From Microcebus murinus (taxonomy: Eukaryota; Chordata; Mammalia; Primates; Cheirogaleidae), in NCBI RefSeq assembly GCF_040939455.1, contig NC_134120.1, forward strand, positions 54,389,001-54,453,000: DNA of 64,000 nucleotides, given 5' to 3'. Made by a program: the position numbers and the translations under genes. Each line of letters begins with the position of its first letter. The first letter of the stretch is position 1. Shown here in pieces: positions 11,663 to 25,117 of this stretch. The notes beneath the pieces are model-generated. The model was not told the origin of the DNA. It made no database searches and saw only the letters and a program-made list of their open reading frames with translations.

Positions 11663-12454
11663 GTAAAAAAAGAATCTACATCATGAAAATATTTCGTCTG
11701 AAAACTGTTGTTTCCTTTATTACTTTGTTGTTGGGAATTTTTGTTTAGATAGGAGTTACGCGTAGGCTCAAGAACCAAGTGTGGTGGTTACCTCTGCCAG
11801 AGCCATCCACCTGCTGCAGCGACACCTGTTTCTTTCCCATCTGGGGTTTTGGTGTCCGTAGAGTTGATGTGCAGTGTGTTTGCTCAGCCTTGAAACAGGG
11901 CTTGGTGCAGTGACTGAAGGTGTGGTATTGTGCCATGTTTATTTGACATTTGTTTTTCTTTTGTCCTGTTTTCCCATGAGAATTAAGTTCGATAGAGACA
12001 GTGGAGACCTAGCAAAGTGTGCCGGTGTCTCAAGGGAGAAGAGAGCCCGTGGAGCTGAGCTCGTCCCCCTCAGAGCTCTGCTCCCCGGTGGCAGCCACTT
12101 CGCAAAGGCCTTTCCGTGATGCTAAATGGCTAGAAAATTGCTGGACAGCTTCACTGAGCAGCAGTGGTTTATTCAGGCATCTTTAGGCTTATTCAACGAT
12201 TATTAGTAAGAACTGAAGTTTATTTATACTACTATTAAGTGAAATTTGCTCAGTTCAAACATAATTCAAAAGGTTCTAATAAAATGGTTGTTTATATAAT
12301 TGCTAAGAGAGAGGTTATTTCCTTGTTTAGCATGCATATAAGTCCTTAGAATGCAGACCATTTTTTTCATTTATTAATGTCTTAAATTTTCATTATACTG
12401 GGCACTATGAAAATAAATGTTTATGAGGTTGGTCAGATCTCTTCTACCACAGGG

Positions 12455-12794
<340 letters not shown>

Positions 12795-12993
12795 TACCAT
12801 AGGGTATTAAATAGACTTTTCCTGACTGTAGAGTACCTGGTGTTTGGTGTTGTGACATGCAATGCCCTGAACCTGTTTTTTTTTGGGGGGGAGGGGCTTA
12901 ATATTTTAATATCTGATTAATCTTTGATGATCGGGGAGGTTTATGTAACAATACTTCGTTTATTATATAATTGTACAATTTACAAAGTGTTTA

Positions 12994-13396
12994 CAGTTGA
13001 CCCTTGAACAACACAGGGATCAGGGATACCCCACAAAGTCAAAAATCTGCATATAACTTTTGACTCCCCACAACTTAACTACTAATAGCCTACTGTTGAC
13101 TGGAAGCTGTACCAGTAATATAAGCAGTTGATTAACACATATTTTGTATGTAATGTGTGTTATATACTGTATTCTTACAATAAAATAAGTTAGAGAAAAT
13201 CATAAAAAAGAGAAAATACATTTGTTATTTATTAAGTGGAAGTAGATCATCATAAAGGTCTTCATCCTTGTCATTGTCACGTTAGGTAGGCAGAGGAAGA
13301 GGAGAGGTAGGCACACTTAGCATAAATTTTATTGAAAGAAATCCACATATAAATGGGCCTGTGCACTTCATACCCAGGCTGTTCAAGGGTCAGCTG
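12994..13396 (+). mobile_element. Tigger2/MER28-like pogo-type DNA transposon
   Basis: The ends are inverted repeats (CAGTTGACCCTTGAACAACA and, reversed, CAGCTGACCCTTGAACAGCC), each flanked by TA. The terminal sequence is that of the Tigger2/MER28 group as I remember it. At about 400 bp it is an internally deleted, non-coding copy. It sits just before the last RAB12 exon. Confidence 0.85.
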
Positions 13397-13451
13397 TAAT
13401 AATGTACCTTATAAGGTTAAAATGTGTTTGTCTTTCCTCTTTAACCTTTAG

Positions 13452-13565
13452 ATGCCTCTGGATATCTTAAAGAATGAGTTGTCCAATAGCATCCTCTCCT
13501 TACAACCAGAGCCCGAGATACCGCCAGAACTGCCTCCGCCAAGACCGCATGTCCGATGTTGTTGA
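13452..13565 (+). CDS. RAB12: RAB12 terminal coding exon with prenylation motif
   Basis: The exon follows acceptor TTTAG (AG at 13450-13451) and encodes 37 residues, then TGA at 13563-13565. It starts [18 protein letters not shown], continues with a Pro/Glu-rich hypervariable tail, and ends HVRCC. The C-terminal Cys-Cys is the double geranylgeranylation signal that anchors Rabs in membranes. The variable tail helps set the membrane address. The sequence is intact, so this is the functional locus and not a retrocopy. Confidence 0.97.
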   Translation: MPLDILKNELSNSILSLQPEPEIPPELPPPRPHVRCC

Positions 13566-14655
13566 TTTGCTACTTTAGAGACGAAGTGGAAACGGTTTCT
13601 GGAGGGGGGGAACGTTCTATTCTGCACTACAATCATTTTGACAATTTCCTTTCGCACTTTGTAATCCAAGTCAGAGCTATACACTAACTTGTAAATATGC
13701 AAATATGCAATCCTGGGTAAGTTTTGGTTATGAGTTACATATTTCCCTCCAAATTATTATATTTCATTCATTACCCCAGTGTCTAGTGTACATACACTGG
13801 GAAACCTAGTACTTCTAATATGAAGAATGGGAGAATGAAAGGTATAGTGTTTCTTGAAATAAATAATTGTCCTTGTTAATTAAATTATGAGGACAGAAGA
13901 TATTCTGGTAAGAAGAGAGAACGTGGTGCTTTGCTTGCTGTTTTAAAGGAAATTTGTAAAACTGAAGACTTTTTGGAAAAAAGGTATCTTAAGTGCTTTT
14001 TCTTTATTTACAAGACATTTCCCCCAGCTGTAGCATCTTTGAAGTATTGGAGTGTTTCTGCCACAAAGTAAAGCTCCATTCATGGTTGTCATTGAAGGTT
14101 ATTTATTAATGTAATGTAATGGTAGAATATTACTAGTTAGAGGGTTGGATTTGACTTGGTCCTAAGGCCGCAGAATCTCTCATGGCTTCTTAAGGGACAT
14201 ACTTTATCCTTTTGAGAACTACAAAGATTCAATAAAGAAATGTTTTTGAGACTATAGAAAAAGATTTTAAAACAACGCTGCTGTCCTAAATAAATCCTGT
14301 TTAAAGGAATTTTAAAGAGATACATTTTACTATATCAAAGAACATACATGTATTTGCCTAAACATCCTGTATCTTTGTAATGAGAAGACTTCTCCCCTTT
14401 ATGGTGAAGCTTACTCCAGTTATGCCTAGACTATGTTCCTTTTTTTTCGTTTTCATTTTTTTTTTTTTTTTGGTCTGATAATTTGTGAATTCTACCTTTG
14501 ATATATCTTTTATTAAACTGCACTGTTTTGTTTAGTCAAGGTAAATAAGTAATTATGTATTTGAATAACTTGGCGTGTCTTGAGTGTTGTGGTATGAAAA
14601 GCATTGTGGTCTTTCTACACTAATGAAGTGCAAATAAAATTTTGTATTTATGAAT
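13566..14655 (+). other. RAB12: RAB12 3' UTR
   Basis: About 1.1 kb of AT-rich sequence runs from the stop codon to the AATAAA at 14633-14638, with likely cleavage about 15-20 bases later. Earlier AATAAA hexamers occur near 13858, 14231 and 14288 and could give shorter ends. No transposon interrupts it. A T-rich run lies at about 14457-14471. Confidence 0.8.
14633..14638 (+). promoter_or_regulatory. RAB12: RAB12 distal poly(A) signal
   Basis: AATAAA is followed by TTTTGTATTTATG and a T/G-rich stretch. It is the last such signal before recognisable repeats begin, so it is the best candidate for the main 3' end. Confidence 0.7.
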
Positions 14656-14824
14656 GACAATTGAGTTACCATATTTATTTATGCAATTATCAGTTGTATA
14701 TATGACAGTATTCTTCATGAACTCCACAGCTTAATCTTTTGAGTGTTTTAGATAGGAAAAGTATAGTTTTCTTTACTATGGGAAATGGCTTGATGGTTTC
14801 TCAAAGGGTTAAACGTAAAATTAC

Positions 14825-15325
14825 CATGGTCCAGCAATTCAGCTTCTAGTATATGCTCAAAAGATGGAAAGCAGAGACTCTAACAGATACTGTACAGTCA
14901 TGTTCACAGCAGGGTTATTCACTATAGCCAAAAGGTGGAAACAACCCAAATGTCTATGAACAAAATAATGGGTAAACAAAATGTAGTTCAGCCTTAAAAA
15001 GGAAGGAAATCCTGACACATGCTACAAACCTGGATGACCTGGAAGACGTTACACCAAGTGAAATCAGCCAGTCACAAAAGGACAAATACTATATTTCATT
15101 CACACAGTGTATAGAGTAGTCGGATTCATAGAGACAGAAGTAGAGTGGTGGTTGCCAGGCCTGGCGAGAGGGAGGAGTTGGGAGATGGTGTTTAGTGGGT
15201 ATAGAGTTTGAGTTTTGGGAAAGTTTTGGAGATGGGTGGTGGTGACGGTAGCCCAGCAGTGTGAATACACTCCCGTGCCACTAAACTGCACACTTGATGG
15301 AGTGTGTGTGTGTGTGGTGTCCTCA
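14825..15325 (+). mobile_element. L1 (old L1M type) 3' end
   Basis: Signature L1 ORF2/3' UTR strings occur in order: CCAGCAATTCAGCTTCTAGT, GGTTATTCACTATAGCC, CAACCCAAATGTCTATGAAC, TTCAGCCTTAAAAAGGA, GGTGGTTGCCAGG and ACTAAACTGCACACTT. It is 5'-truncated and ends in a TG-rich run near 15302. It is the first repeat after RAB12. Confidence 0.85.
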
Positions 15326-16670
15326 AGATTTTTATTAGACGTGTGTACTTTCATCACCCGTGACTGATCACTGATGGTGCCAGTTACCCATTCTCCCACC
15401 TCTAAGCCTGCTCTTCTGTGTTCTGCTCTGTGATGCTGGGGCTGGTACTCTAAAATATATTTGCCAACACTCTTGCCCTGTTAAGGTCTACTGGTGGGAG
15501 AAACTGGAGGGAGTTGGACAGCAGGAAGAAGGAGCCTGCTTGCCGTTCCCGTCAGCCTCCCTGCAGTAACAACAGATGGTCGGCTCTGACTGCTGGCTTC
15601 TGCGGGACCCCAGCCCCAGCCTCACTGAGCCCCGCCTGGGGTACTCATTTGCCCTTGTCAGTGTCCTGCCTGGGGGTCCATCCTGCCTCCTGTTGGGCTG
15701 TATCCTCAGCAGTTGGTGTACCTGCATCCTGCCCTCGGTCTGAGCACCTTCCTCAAAGCTCAGCGCAGCTTGCAGAGGTCCTTCCTCCGAGCCCCAAAGT
15801 TGTGGCAACACCCACTCTTTTTGCTCCCCAGCCCTAGGGGTAGCAGCTACTTCTGTTATTAATTGCTAAGTTCTCTTTTTGTTGGTTTAGCATTTTAACA
15901 ACTGTGTAGCCAGTTCCTGTATTAAATCCCTCGGTTTAGAAATACCTTATTTGTGTCAGTCTTCCCGACTGATAGAGTACCTGGTACCAGGAGTGCTCTC
16001 AGCAAACAGCCTCAAAGATGAGTTTAAGAAAAAAAGTTTTGTCATGGGCATTCGTGACTAATTCAGCAGTCTGTGGTCTATTTTATATCTACAACTCAAT
16101 CTTAGTTCTTGTGTTAGTGTCTGTCAACTGTAGTATTAACAAAAGTACATTCTTGTTCAGTAGGGTAGTTTAGGGGTTAAAGGTTGGCATTTGCAAGAAG
16201 TTTTAGTGTGGTTTATAGCTCTTGAGTTTGATTAAATTTTTATTGTTTGGTTTCTGGTATACTTCTGGGTTTTTTCCCCAATGAGCACGGTTTTGTGAGA
16301 GTTGGACTAGGACTGACTTTTCTATACTCTTAGTCCCCGCAGTGTTGTAGGGGTGGCTGTCCCATGTCTGTTTTGCCAATGTCCTCATGACTAGTTACAG
16401 CCTGTCTTGCCCACATGATGGACCAGCAGACCATCATGTGATGAGCTGAAACTCAGTCTCTCTAGATTTTTTAAGGGAACTGTCCTTTTGAAAAAGTTGC
16501 AAATGATATTTCACATTTTTATAGCTCATAGTCCTAGATTAGTGTCTCGTTTGATTCTCACAGAAACTCTGAAACACATAGAGCCAGCGATAAAATGAAT
16601 TTTTGGTTGTCCACGTAGATGAAAAGGAACATAATACAAGCAGGTACAAATAACAATCACCTATGACCAG
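15326..16670. other. Intergenic stretch with no gene seen
   Basis: No open frame resembles a known protein here. The segment around 15880-15990 (TTAAATCCCTCGGTTTAGAA) looks like the end of an old LTR or L1 family that I cannot name with confidence. Confidence 0.5.
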
Positions 16671-16786
16671 CTGGGTGCAGTGGCGTTTCAGTCTCAGCCA
16701 ATCAGGAGGCTGAGGCAGGAGGATCACATGAGCCCAGGAGCTTAAGTTGAGACCAGCCTGGGCAATGTAACAAGACTCAAAAAACC
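16671..16786 (+). mobile_element. Alu monomer-like fragment
   Basis: A diverged sense-strand Alu left-arm fragment (GCTGGGTGCAGTGGC, then GAGGCTGAGGCAGGAGGATC and GACCAGCCTGGGCAA) ends in an A-rich tail directly before the next Alu. Confidence 0.8.
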
Positions 16787-16795
16787 CTAAGACCA

Positions 16796-17125
<330 letters not shown>

Positions 17126-17144
17126 CAAAAAAACCCTAAGGCCA

Positions 17145-18313
17145 CACGATCTGTAGATTGTGTTATGGCGACAAAATCATATTTCTATTAATAGTCTATG
17201 AACTGGGTTTGAAACGCGGTTGGGCTGAGGATCTGCGTGGAGAATGACAGTGACTTTCTTGTGAAGTTGCAGAGACCGTTCTCTTAAGTGACCTCCGAAG
17301 AGTGCCTCAGGTTGGCAGGTGATCTTCCTTAACTATTGCTTGAAGTTTTTGAAATGTAGGGGTGAACACTAGTTGTTGACACAACAAAACAAAGTGGTGA
17401 GTCTCGCTTGTCTCTGGCTGCAAAACAAGCTGCTTTTGTTTTTTTCCCATGACTGACGTACATTACCCGGGAGAGAGAAAGTACTTGTAGGTCATTTGTT
17501 GCCTCGGATCTGTCACTAGGCCACAACTGCAGTGAAGGGTGGGTCGGGTGTGCTCTAAGGGCCTGTCATGTATGCCGTTAACACTGTACCAACACGAGTG
17601 GCTGGTGGCAGGGCAGATGGGGGACAGGGCCCTGGAAACCTGTTAATCTGGAACCAGAAGGAACCTTTGGGAAAAGAAGATTGTACATAGCAAAAAGGTG
17701 CACTGCTCACGGTCCGGGTTGGTCTCAGCTTCCAAACGCTTGGCTGCCTCCGTAAGTGTTTGATGAAGCCTGTTCTCGTGACAGAGACGAGGTAATTACT
17801 GGAAATGTAGTTGAGCTGTCTGCACACGCAAAACCTAAAGCATGTCTCGTTCCAACAAACCTACAAGTGTGACTGAGAAGGGTCTGCGTTCTGCCTTGGT
17901 GTTTGTAGCAAGGGCAAGCTGGTAAGTTGGACCCATTGGTGGTCCATCAGCTCTGCCGCAGGCTTAGATCATAGCCCTGTCTAGACAGACCCAGAGGAGA
18001 GTGAACCAGCCCACGGCCATCTGCCGTCGGCAGCAGCAACTCAGGTGCACAGCTCAGGGCCCAGCAAGGTGGGAAGTTCCTCGGCACTGTCACCCAGCAG
18101 GGACGCCAGAGCTGCCCAGGCCGTGGGAACTTGGTCACTGCTCTTGACCCGTGGCAGGGGCAGGGGGATTAAATCCTGGTGGCCGGGACAAACAAGAAAA
18201 TCCATGAGTCTCACTAGATTTCTCTCGTTAAAAAATTGCATACCTTTGTGGTGTTCATTCAAATACGGTTCAACGACAAATGCTTGTGATTAAAATGTAC
18301 GTTTCATTGTATC
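17145..18313. other. Intergenic stretch with no gene seen
   Basis: Mixed-composition unique sequence. Open frames on either strand are short and match nothing I recognise. No repeat was identified by eye. Confidence 0.5.
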
Positions 18314-18328
18314 AAGAATATGCCTTTT

Positions 18329-18657
<329 letters not shown>

Positions 18658-19054
18658 AAGAATATGCCTTTTAAACAGGCTGAAATAAGCAGTGCTGCCT
18701 CAGGCAAGCCCTCTTTGGTTCTGAAGCTCTGCTGGGAAGAGACTGTGACCACAAAGTCTGTCCCAGTCCCCCCAGGCCTACAGCACCTGTAGGGACAGCC
18801 AGGGAAGCCTGCGTTTATCTCAGGAGGCCCTTAAGGATCTCAACCCCAATTTGCCAGACAGCCTCTACAATCAGGAAATGGCACAATTGGAATAAGGTCT
18901 AGTTCAGTGACGAGTCTTGCACAAATGTCAAGTTGCTGCTTTTGACCATCGCACTATAGTTAGGTGTTACCATGAGGGGACACTGGGGAAAGGGAACATG
19001 GCGATCCTGTGTACTACTGCAATTTTCTACCAGTCTGCACCTACTCCAATAATA

Positions 19055-19310
19055 GCAATAGCTAATTACTGAGTATTTGTTGTGCACCAGGCGTTGTTCC
19101 TAGAAGTTTACAGATAACTTTCTCATTTAAGCATCACAACCACCCTAGGAGATAGCTAGTACCTAACATTATCCCCATTTCTCAGATGAGGAAATGGAGG
19201 CACACGGAAGTTAAATCATCTGTCAAAAGATTACAAGATGGTAAGTGGTCAGTTGTCGAACCTACACAATCTGCCTTTAGAGACCGTGTTCCTGACCACT
19301 GTGCTGTACC
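19055..19310 (+). repeat. MIR, nearly complete
   Basis: The MIR order is clear: ACTGAGTATTTGTTGTGCAC, then CACAACCACCCTAGGAGATA, CCCCATTTCTCAGATGAGG and a terminal segment ending near ACCACTGTGCTGTACC. It is an ancient SINE in sense orientation. Confidence 0.8.
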
Positions 19311-19860
19311 GTCGCTTGTGAACGGTCTCACTGCCAGGGCCAGTTAGATGCCGGGTGTATTTCAGGGCGGCCGGCCCCAAAGGGCTCTCTGGTGCCCAGT
19401 GCTATAGAGACATCACCGGGCTTGGCACAGAGGTCACCAGTGACTTCAGCAGAAGGGTGCTGCAGAGCTGCGCTTGGGCCAGACCGTGCTCTGAGCCGCG
19501 GATCTGGGGTGTGAGCGGGGACAGCCGCTGCGCCGGCTCCGGCGAGAGGACTGGCTGCCCGGCCAGACAGGTGGGGGCGGCAGCTGGCTCCCTGCGCCCA
19601 GAAATCCTCGCCAGCCCAGGGCAAGGGGAAAGGGCTGGCAGCAGGGCAGAATCAAACACAGGGAAAGACGGGAGACTGGGTGGAGAAGGGGCGTGCCCTA
19701 GGGAGACGCCGTCGTGGGCCCCCGACCGCCCTGTGCAGTACGAGGCGAGGCGTCCCAGGGGGTCTTGAGAAGGCCAGCGTTGCTGGCTGCACTGGCACAG
19801 GCTGCAGAGCAGACACTGACTGGTGTCAGACTATCACTACAGACCTGGCTCCAGTTTCTC
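19311..19860. other. GC-rich unique stretch, no gene assigned
   Basis: GC-rich sequence with open frames up to 137 codons on both strands. None resembles a known protein and splice sites are not evident. The open frames are likely an effect of base composition. Confidence 0.5.
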
Positions 19861-19876
19861 TGGTTGGCCTTTTCTT

Positions 19877-20220
19877 TTTTCTTTTTCTTTTTTTTTTTTT
19901 TTTTGAGACAGAGTTTCGCTTTGTTGCCCAGGCTAGAGTGAGTGCCGTGGCATCAGCCTAGCTCACAGCAACCTCAAACTCCTGGGCTCAAGCAATCCTC
20001 CTGCCTCAGCCTCCCGAGTAGCTGGGACTACAGGCATGTGCCACCATGCCCGGCTAATTTTTCTATATATATTAGTTGGCCAATTAATTTCTTTCTATTT
20101 ATACTAGAGACGAGGTCTCACTCTTGCTCAGGCTGGTTTAGAACTCCTGACCTTGAGCAATCCGCCCACCTCAGCCTCCCAGAGTGCTAGGATTACAGGC
20201 GTGAGCCACCGTGCCCGGCT
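19877..20220 (-). mobile_element. Alu, strepsirrhine type
   Basis: A full antisense Alu has a perfect 16-bp duplication TGGTTGGCCTTTTCTT at 19861-19876 and 20221-20236. Confidence 0.96.
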
Positions 20221-20236
20221 TGGTTGGCCTTTTCTT

Positions 20237-21880
20237 AACCATCATGTTCTCTTTCCGGATTCCTGCCTCCTTGGCTTCTGTGGCCCTGAGGTCAGCGTCC
20301 TCAGACTGCTCTAAGCGTCTCTAACGCCGCCATCTGTCAGGCGTTGCACTCCAGGGAGAGGGAGGCTGCCAGCTGCCACCAGCAGTCGCTTCCTCGCTGC
20401 TTTCACTTTGCTCAGGTGTCAGGTGGCCCATGCTTCTGGGGAGGCTGCACCTTTCTGCAGCTGGAGGGGTGAATCCTGCCGGTACACACCCCCAGGGGAA
20501 CGGGGAAACACCATCCCTTCGCCAGCGATTGCTGGGGTGGTGTGTGACCACATCTTGCCAACAAATGGGTTCAGAAAGGGTTTTACTCTGGAGCGACCCA
20601 CGCACAGGTGCTTTCCTGCCTCTGGAGTGATCCTCATGAGGATGCTTGAAACTGCGGCAGCCGTCTTGGAACTGTAAAGGAATTTTGCCTTAAAAGACTC
20701 CAAAACATTGAGGAAGGCAGATGAGAAAAATGGGGAGAATCCTTGTCCTTCACTTTCAGAGCCACTGAGTTAACCTGAGCCTTTAGTTTTGCAGCTAGGT
20801 GAGCTGATAGCAGTCTACACCGATTTTAGTTGGGATTTTCCTTACTAACAGCTGAAGGCATCCTCACTAAGGTTCCAGGTTCCATCCTCCCCCAATTTTC
20901 AGTGTCTACACCAGCATCCACCTGTATGCCGATAGCTTCCAAGTCTAGCACAGACCACTCTCGGTCACAAATACATAGAGCAAGCACCTGCTGGCATCGC
21001 AATCTTGGCTTGTAACAGACACCTCTGAATCAACTGACATTAATTTAAAACTGATATTCCTTCCATTTGTAAACCTGCGCCCTCCAACTTGTCCTCCTGT
21101 ATTTCATATTTCACTGAAAGGAACCACCAGCTACCTGGCTTCCCAAATCTGAAGCTTGCAAGTGATCCTAGACCTCTTCTTTTCTGTCCACTGATCCAGT
21201 GGATCTTCAAGCCCCATTGAATTAAAATCTTCTTGCCAACCTTCTACATTAGTTGAAGCTCCTAGTTCCTCATTTCCATTCTTGCAACCGTCGCTGATTT
21301 GTGTATATAATCTAATTACTTTCCCCGACTACAAAAATACAATCTTACTGTGACTATTTATCAAATCCTCTTTTATCATCCACACACATTCAGAAATTCC
21401 ATCTTCTCTGAGGAACTATCCCCAAATGGAGAGATTTTTTTCCCCTAATTCTACCCAATTTGGAGATGGCTCCTCTACTTGCCTTGTAGATGATATACTT
21501 TGTCTATTTCACTGTGTCTCAAAGAGATAAGGTAACTTGCCCAAATCTGCACTTCTAGCAAGGGGTAGAGCTCATCAGAGCCCTGGGTCTTTAGACTCCC
21601 TGCTATCTTCTCTCACAGTCTGAAAAGATGCACTAACCCTTTGGCTTAAGTATATAGTAACATGTTCCTTATTTATTTGTAGTAACCATTCAATGGGCTA
21701 TTGACTTCCTGCCAACTAGAAGATGGCCCGAAAATGTTGTGTGCTTGTTGTCCTTTGAATTTGCTAGAAATAACTAGTGTGATTACAGCACAAGCACTGC
21801 CTTTAGATGGCTTTTAAAAGCAAACCTAAATAGAAAACAACAGGATGATGAATTTAATGGTTCTTAATGGTTATAGTTAC
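20237..21880. other. Intergenic stretch; MIR tail near 21520-21600
   Basis: Unique sequence without a supported gene. A MIR-like tail (AGATAAGGTAACTTGCCCAA) is visible near 21525. Open frames at 20321-20703 overlap on both strands and match nothing known to me. Confidence 0.5.
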
Positions 21881-22599
21881 ATTAACTTTAAACAGTTTAA
21901 ACTTAATTAAAAGACAAAGATTGTCATATTGTATAAAAGAATGCTGTCTACAGCAAACCCACTTTAATTATAAGGACAAAGATAAATAAAAATGATAGAA
22001 AAAGACATATCATGAAAACACTAATAAGAAGAAAGCTGGGGTGGTTATTAGTATCAGCCAAAGTAGACTTCAGAACAAGAAATATTTCCAGGAAAAAGAG
22101 GAGCATTATATAACGATAAAGGGGTCAGTTCACTAACAAGACAATAATCTCAAACGTGCAGTCACCTAACAACATAGCTTCAAAACACATGAAGCAAAAC
22201 TTGATAAAACTGAAAGAAGAAACAGATCTGGAGTTACAGTTGGAGATTTCAATGGTCCTTTCTCAGTCAATAGAACAAGTAGACAGAAAATTAGTGAGGC
22301 TATAGAAGACCTAATTGATCTAGGTAACCCAATTAAACTTGACCTATCCAAACAGCAGAATATGTTCTTTTTTTTTCAAATAACATGAAACATTCACCAA
22401 GATAGATCATATTCTGAACCATAAAGTAAACTTTAACAAATTTAAAAGAAATGAAATCATATGAAGCATGTGATACCATAACTGAATTAAACTAGAATAA
22501 TAACAGAAAAAGATTAGGAAAACCTCCAAATATGTGGAATATAAACAATACACTTTGAAATAACCAATGTGTCAAAAACAAAGTCAACATTGAAATTTA

Positions 22600-22603
<4 letters not shown>
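21880..22603 (+). mobile_element. Old L1 ORF2 relic, part 1 (endonuclease region)
   Basis: The DNA follows an L1M-type ORF2: ACTAATAAGAAGAAAGCTGG, GGTTATTAGTATCAGCC, CACCTAACAACATAGCTTC, GGAGATTTCAATGG and GATCATATTCTGAACCATAA. Many stops and indels show it is long dead. An Alu interrupts it at 22604 and the relic resumes at 22963. Confidence 0.85.
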
Positions 22604-22647
<44 letters not shown>

Positions 22648-22962
22648 AGACAGAGTCTCGCTTTGTTGCCCAGGCTAGAGTGAGTGCCGTGGCGTCAGCC
22701 TAGCTCACAGCAACCTCAAACTCCTGGCTCAAGCAATCCTCCTGCCTCAGCCTCCCAAGTAGCTGGGACTACAGGCATGCGCCACCATGCCCGGCTAATT
22801 TTTTTTGTATATATTAGTTGGCCAATTAATTTCTTTCTATTTATAGTAGAGACGGGGTCTCGCTCTTGCTCAGGCTGGTTTAGAACTCCTGACCTCGAGC
22901 AATCCGCCCGCCTCGGCCTCCCAGAGAGCTAGGATTACAGGCGTGAGCCACAGCGCCCGGCC
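22604..22962 (-). mobile_element. Alu with 43-base T tract, inserted in L1
   Basis: A full antisense strepsirrhine Alu sits inside the L1 ORF2 relic. Its A-tail, seen as T43 at 22604-22646, is uninterrupted. Long pure tails decay quickly, so this should be one of the youngest insertions in the window. Confidence 0.95.
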
Positions 22963-23220
22963 TAAAAATATTTTGAATGGAATGAAAATGCAAGTAAAAC
23001 ATAAAATTTGTGAGTTGTAGCTAAAGTAATGCACGGAAGAAAATTGATCTGATAGCATTAAATACTTATATTAGAAAAGGAAAAAGGTCTTGGACAACTT
23101 TAAGAAACTAGGCAAAGAGCAAATTAAACTCAGTGCAAGCAGAAGGAAATAATAAAGGTGAGACGAAAATCAAATTAAGAATATGCAAATAATAGAAAAA
23201 AGCCAATAAGCCAAAAACTC
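22963..23220 (+). mobile_element. Old L1 ORF2 relic, part 2
   Basis: The L1 resumes with AAAATATTTTGAATGGAATG, GTGAGTTGTAGCTAAAGTAA and TTAGAAAAGGAAAAAGGTCT. It is cut near 23221 by a second L1 3' end. Confidence 0.8.
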
Positions 23221-24115
23221 TATGCAGTTTTTACTCCAAATAAAAACTGTGCAAAAGACATGAATAGACATTTCTTCAAACGAATATACAGATGGCCAAC
23301 AAGCACATGAAAAGGTGCTCCACATCACTAGTCATTAGGGAAATGGAAATCAAAACCATGAGATACCACTTCATAACCATCAGTATGGCTGTTATCTAAA
23401 AAAAAAAAAAATCACAAGTGTGGCTGAGGATGTGAAGAAATTGGAACTGTTATATACTGCTAATGAGAATGTAAAATAGTGCAGCCACTGTGGAATATAG
23501 TATGGTGATTCCTAAAAAAATTAAACATAGAATATTATGGAGCCATTCCACTTCTGGGTGTATATACAAAAGATCTGAAAGCAGGTACTCAAACAGATAT
23601 TGTATATCCATGTTCCTTGCAGCATTATTCAAAATAGCTGGAATGTGGAACAAGCCAAGTGTCCACCGATGGACGAATGGATAAACAAAATGTGCTATAT
23701 ACATACAATGGAATATTAATTATTCAGCCTTAAAGAGGAAGTAAATTCTGACACATGGTACAATATTCACGAACCTTTGAGGACATTCTGCTAAGTGAAC
23801 TAAGCCAGTCAAAAAGGACAAATGATGCATGTGATTCCACTGATATGACATCCCTAGAGCAGTCAAATTCACAGAGACAGAAAATAGAATGGTGATTGCC
23901 AGGTGCTGCAGAAAAGGGGAATGGATGTTACTCATTAATGGGCAGAATTTCAGTTGGGCAAGATGAGAAAGTTCTGGAGATGGATGATAGTGATGGATGC
24001 ACAACAATGTTAATTAATATCTTCATTAATATTGAACTATACACTTAAAATGGTTAAAATGGTAAATTTTGTGTTATGCATATTTTACCAAAATTAAAAA
24101 ATAAATTGAAAAAAT
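23221..24115 (+). mobile_element. L1 3' end nested inside an older L1
   Basis: A 5'-truncated L1 tail runs from AAAGACATGAATAGACATTT through GAGATACCACTTCATAACC, CATTCCACTTCTGGGTGT, GGAATGTGGAACAAGCC and GTGATTGCCAGGTGCTGC. It ends with ACACTTAAAATGGTTAAAAT and an A-rich tail near 24110. The surrounding ORF2 relic stops before it and resumes directly after it, so it inserted into the older L1. Confidence 0.85.
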
Positions 24116-25117
24116 ACGCATCTTTGAAAAAATTAACAAAATTGACAAACCTCTAGCTACACTCACCAAGAAATAGAGAAGACTATTACCCGTAATTGGA
24201 ATAAAAGAGAGGACATTATTACAGACACTAAAGACATTGAAAGAATAATAAGGAAGCTGCACAAACTATTCTATGCCTATAAATTTAACAACTTAGATAA
24301 AATGGACAAATTCCTTGAAAAACATACTGCCAAAGCTCATTCAAAAAAAAATAGGAAACTTTCTTAATCTGATGAAGGTCACCCCTAAAATACCAACAGC
24401 AACCTCATCCTTAATGGTGAAAGACTCAATATTTCTCTGCAATTAGGAACAAGGCAAGGCTATTTTTTTTAATTCAACATCATACTAAAGGTCATAGCCT
24501 GCAATAACGCAAGAAAACGAAACAAAAGGAAATAAATAAAACTGTCTCTATTCACAGATGGCATGATTATCTACCTAGAAATTCACAAAGAATTTACAAC
24601 AAACCTGTTAGAACTAGTAAGTGAGTTTAGGTCAGGATACAAGATCAATAGACAAAAATTAATTGTATTTTTATTTATTAGCAATAAACATTTGAAGATT
24701 GAATATTTTAAAAATACAATTTAAATAGCACACACACACAAAATAACCCCCCAAAATTCTTATGTACAAATCTAAAAAAATATATGCAAGTCTGTATGCT
24801 GAAAACTACAAAATCCTGATGAAAGAAATTGACAAAGACCTAAATAAATGGCCAGACATACTCTTTTTATGGATTGGAAGACTCAAGATTGTTAAGGTAT
24901 CCATTCTCCCCAAACTTATCTACAGATTCAACACCAATCCAATCAAAATACTTACAGAATTTGTAGAAATCAACAAGCTAATTCTAAACTTTATATGTAA
25001 AAGCAAATGAACTAGAATAGCCAAAGCGATTTTGAAGAACAACAAAGTGGGAAGACCCACACTATCTGATTTCAAGACTTCACTGTAAATCTACAGTAAT
25101 CAAGACAAAGAGGAGAA
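24116..25117 (+). mobile_element. Old L1 ORF2 relic, part 3 (reverse transcriptase region)
   Basis: The relic resumes with TTGAAAAAATTAACAAAATT and GACAAACCTCTAGCTAC, then ATGGACAAATTCCTTGAAAA. Later it has CAACAGCAACCTCATCC and CAGATGGCATGATTATCTAC (the RT region), followed by ACTCTTTTTATGGATTGGAA. A long internal deletion lies near 24360-24400. Confidence 0.85.

Noticed and set aside
19355..19768. 137-codon frame in a GC-rich patch
   Set aside because: Other frames on both strands are equally open; it has no recognisable domain.
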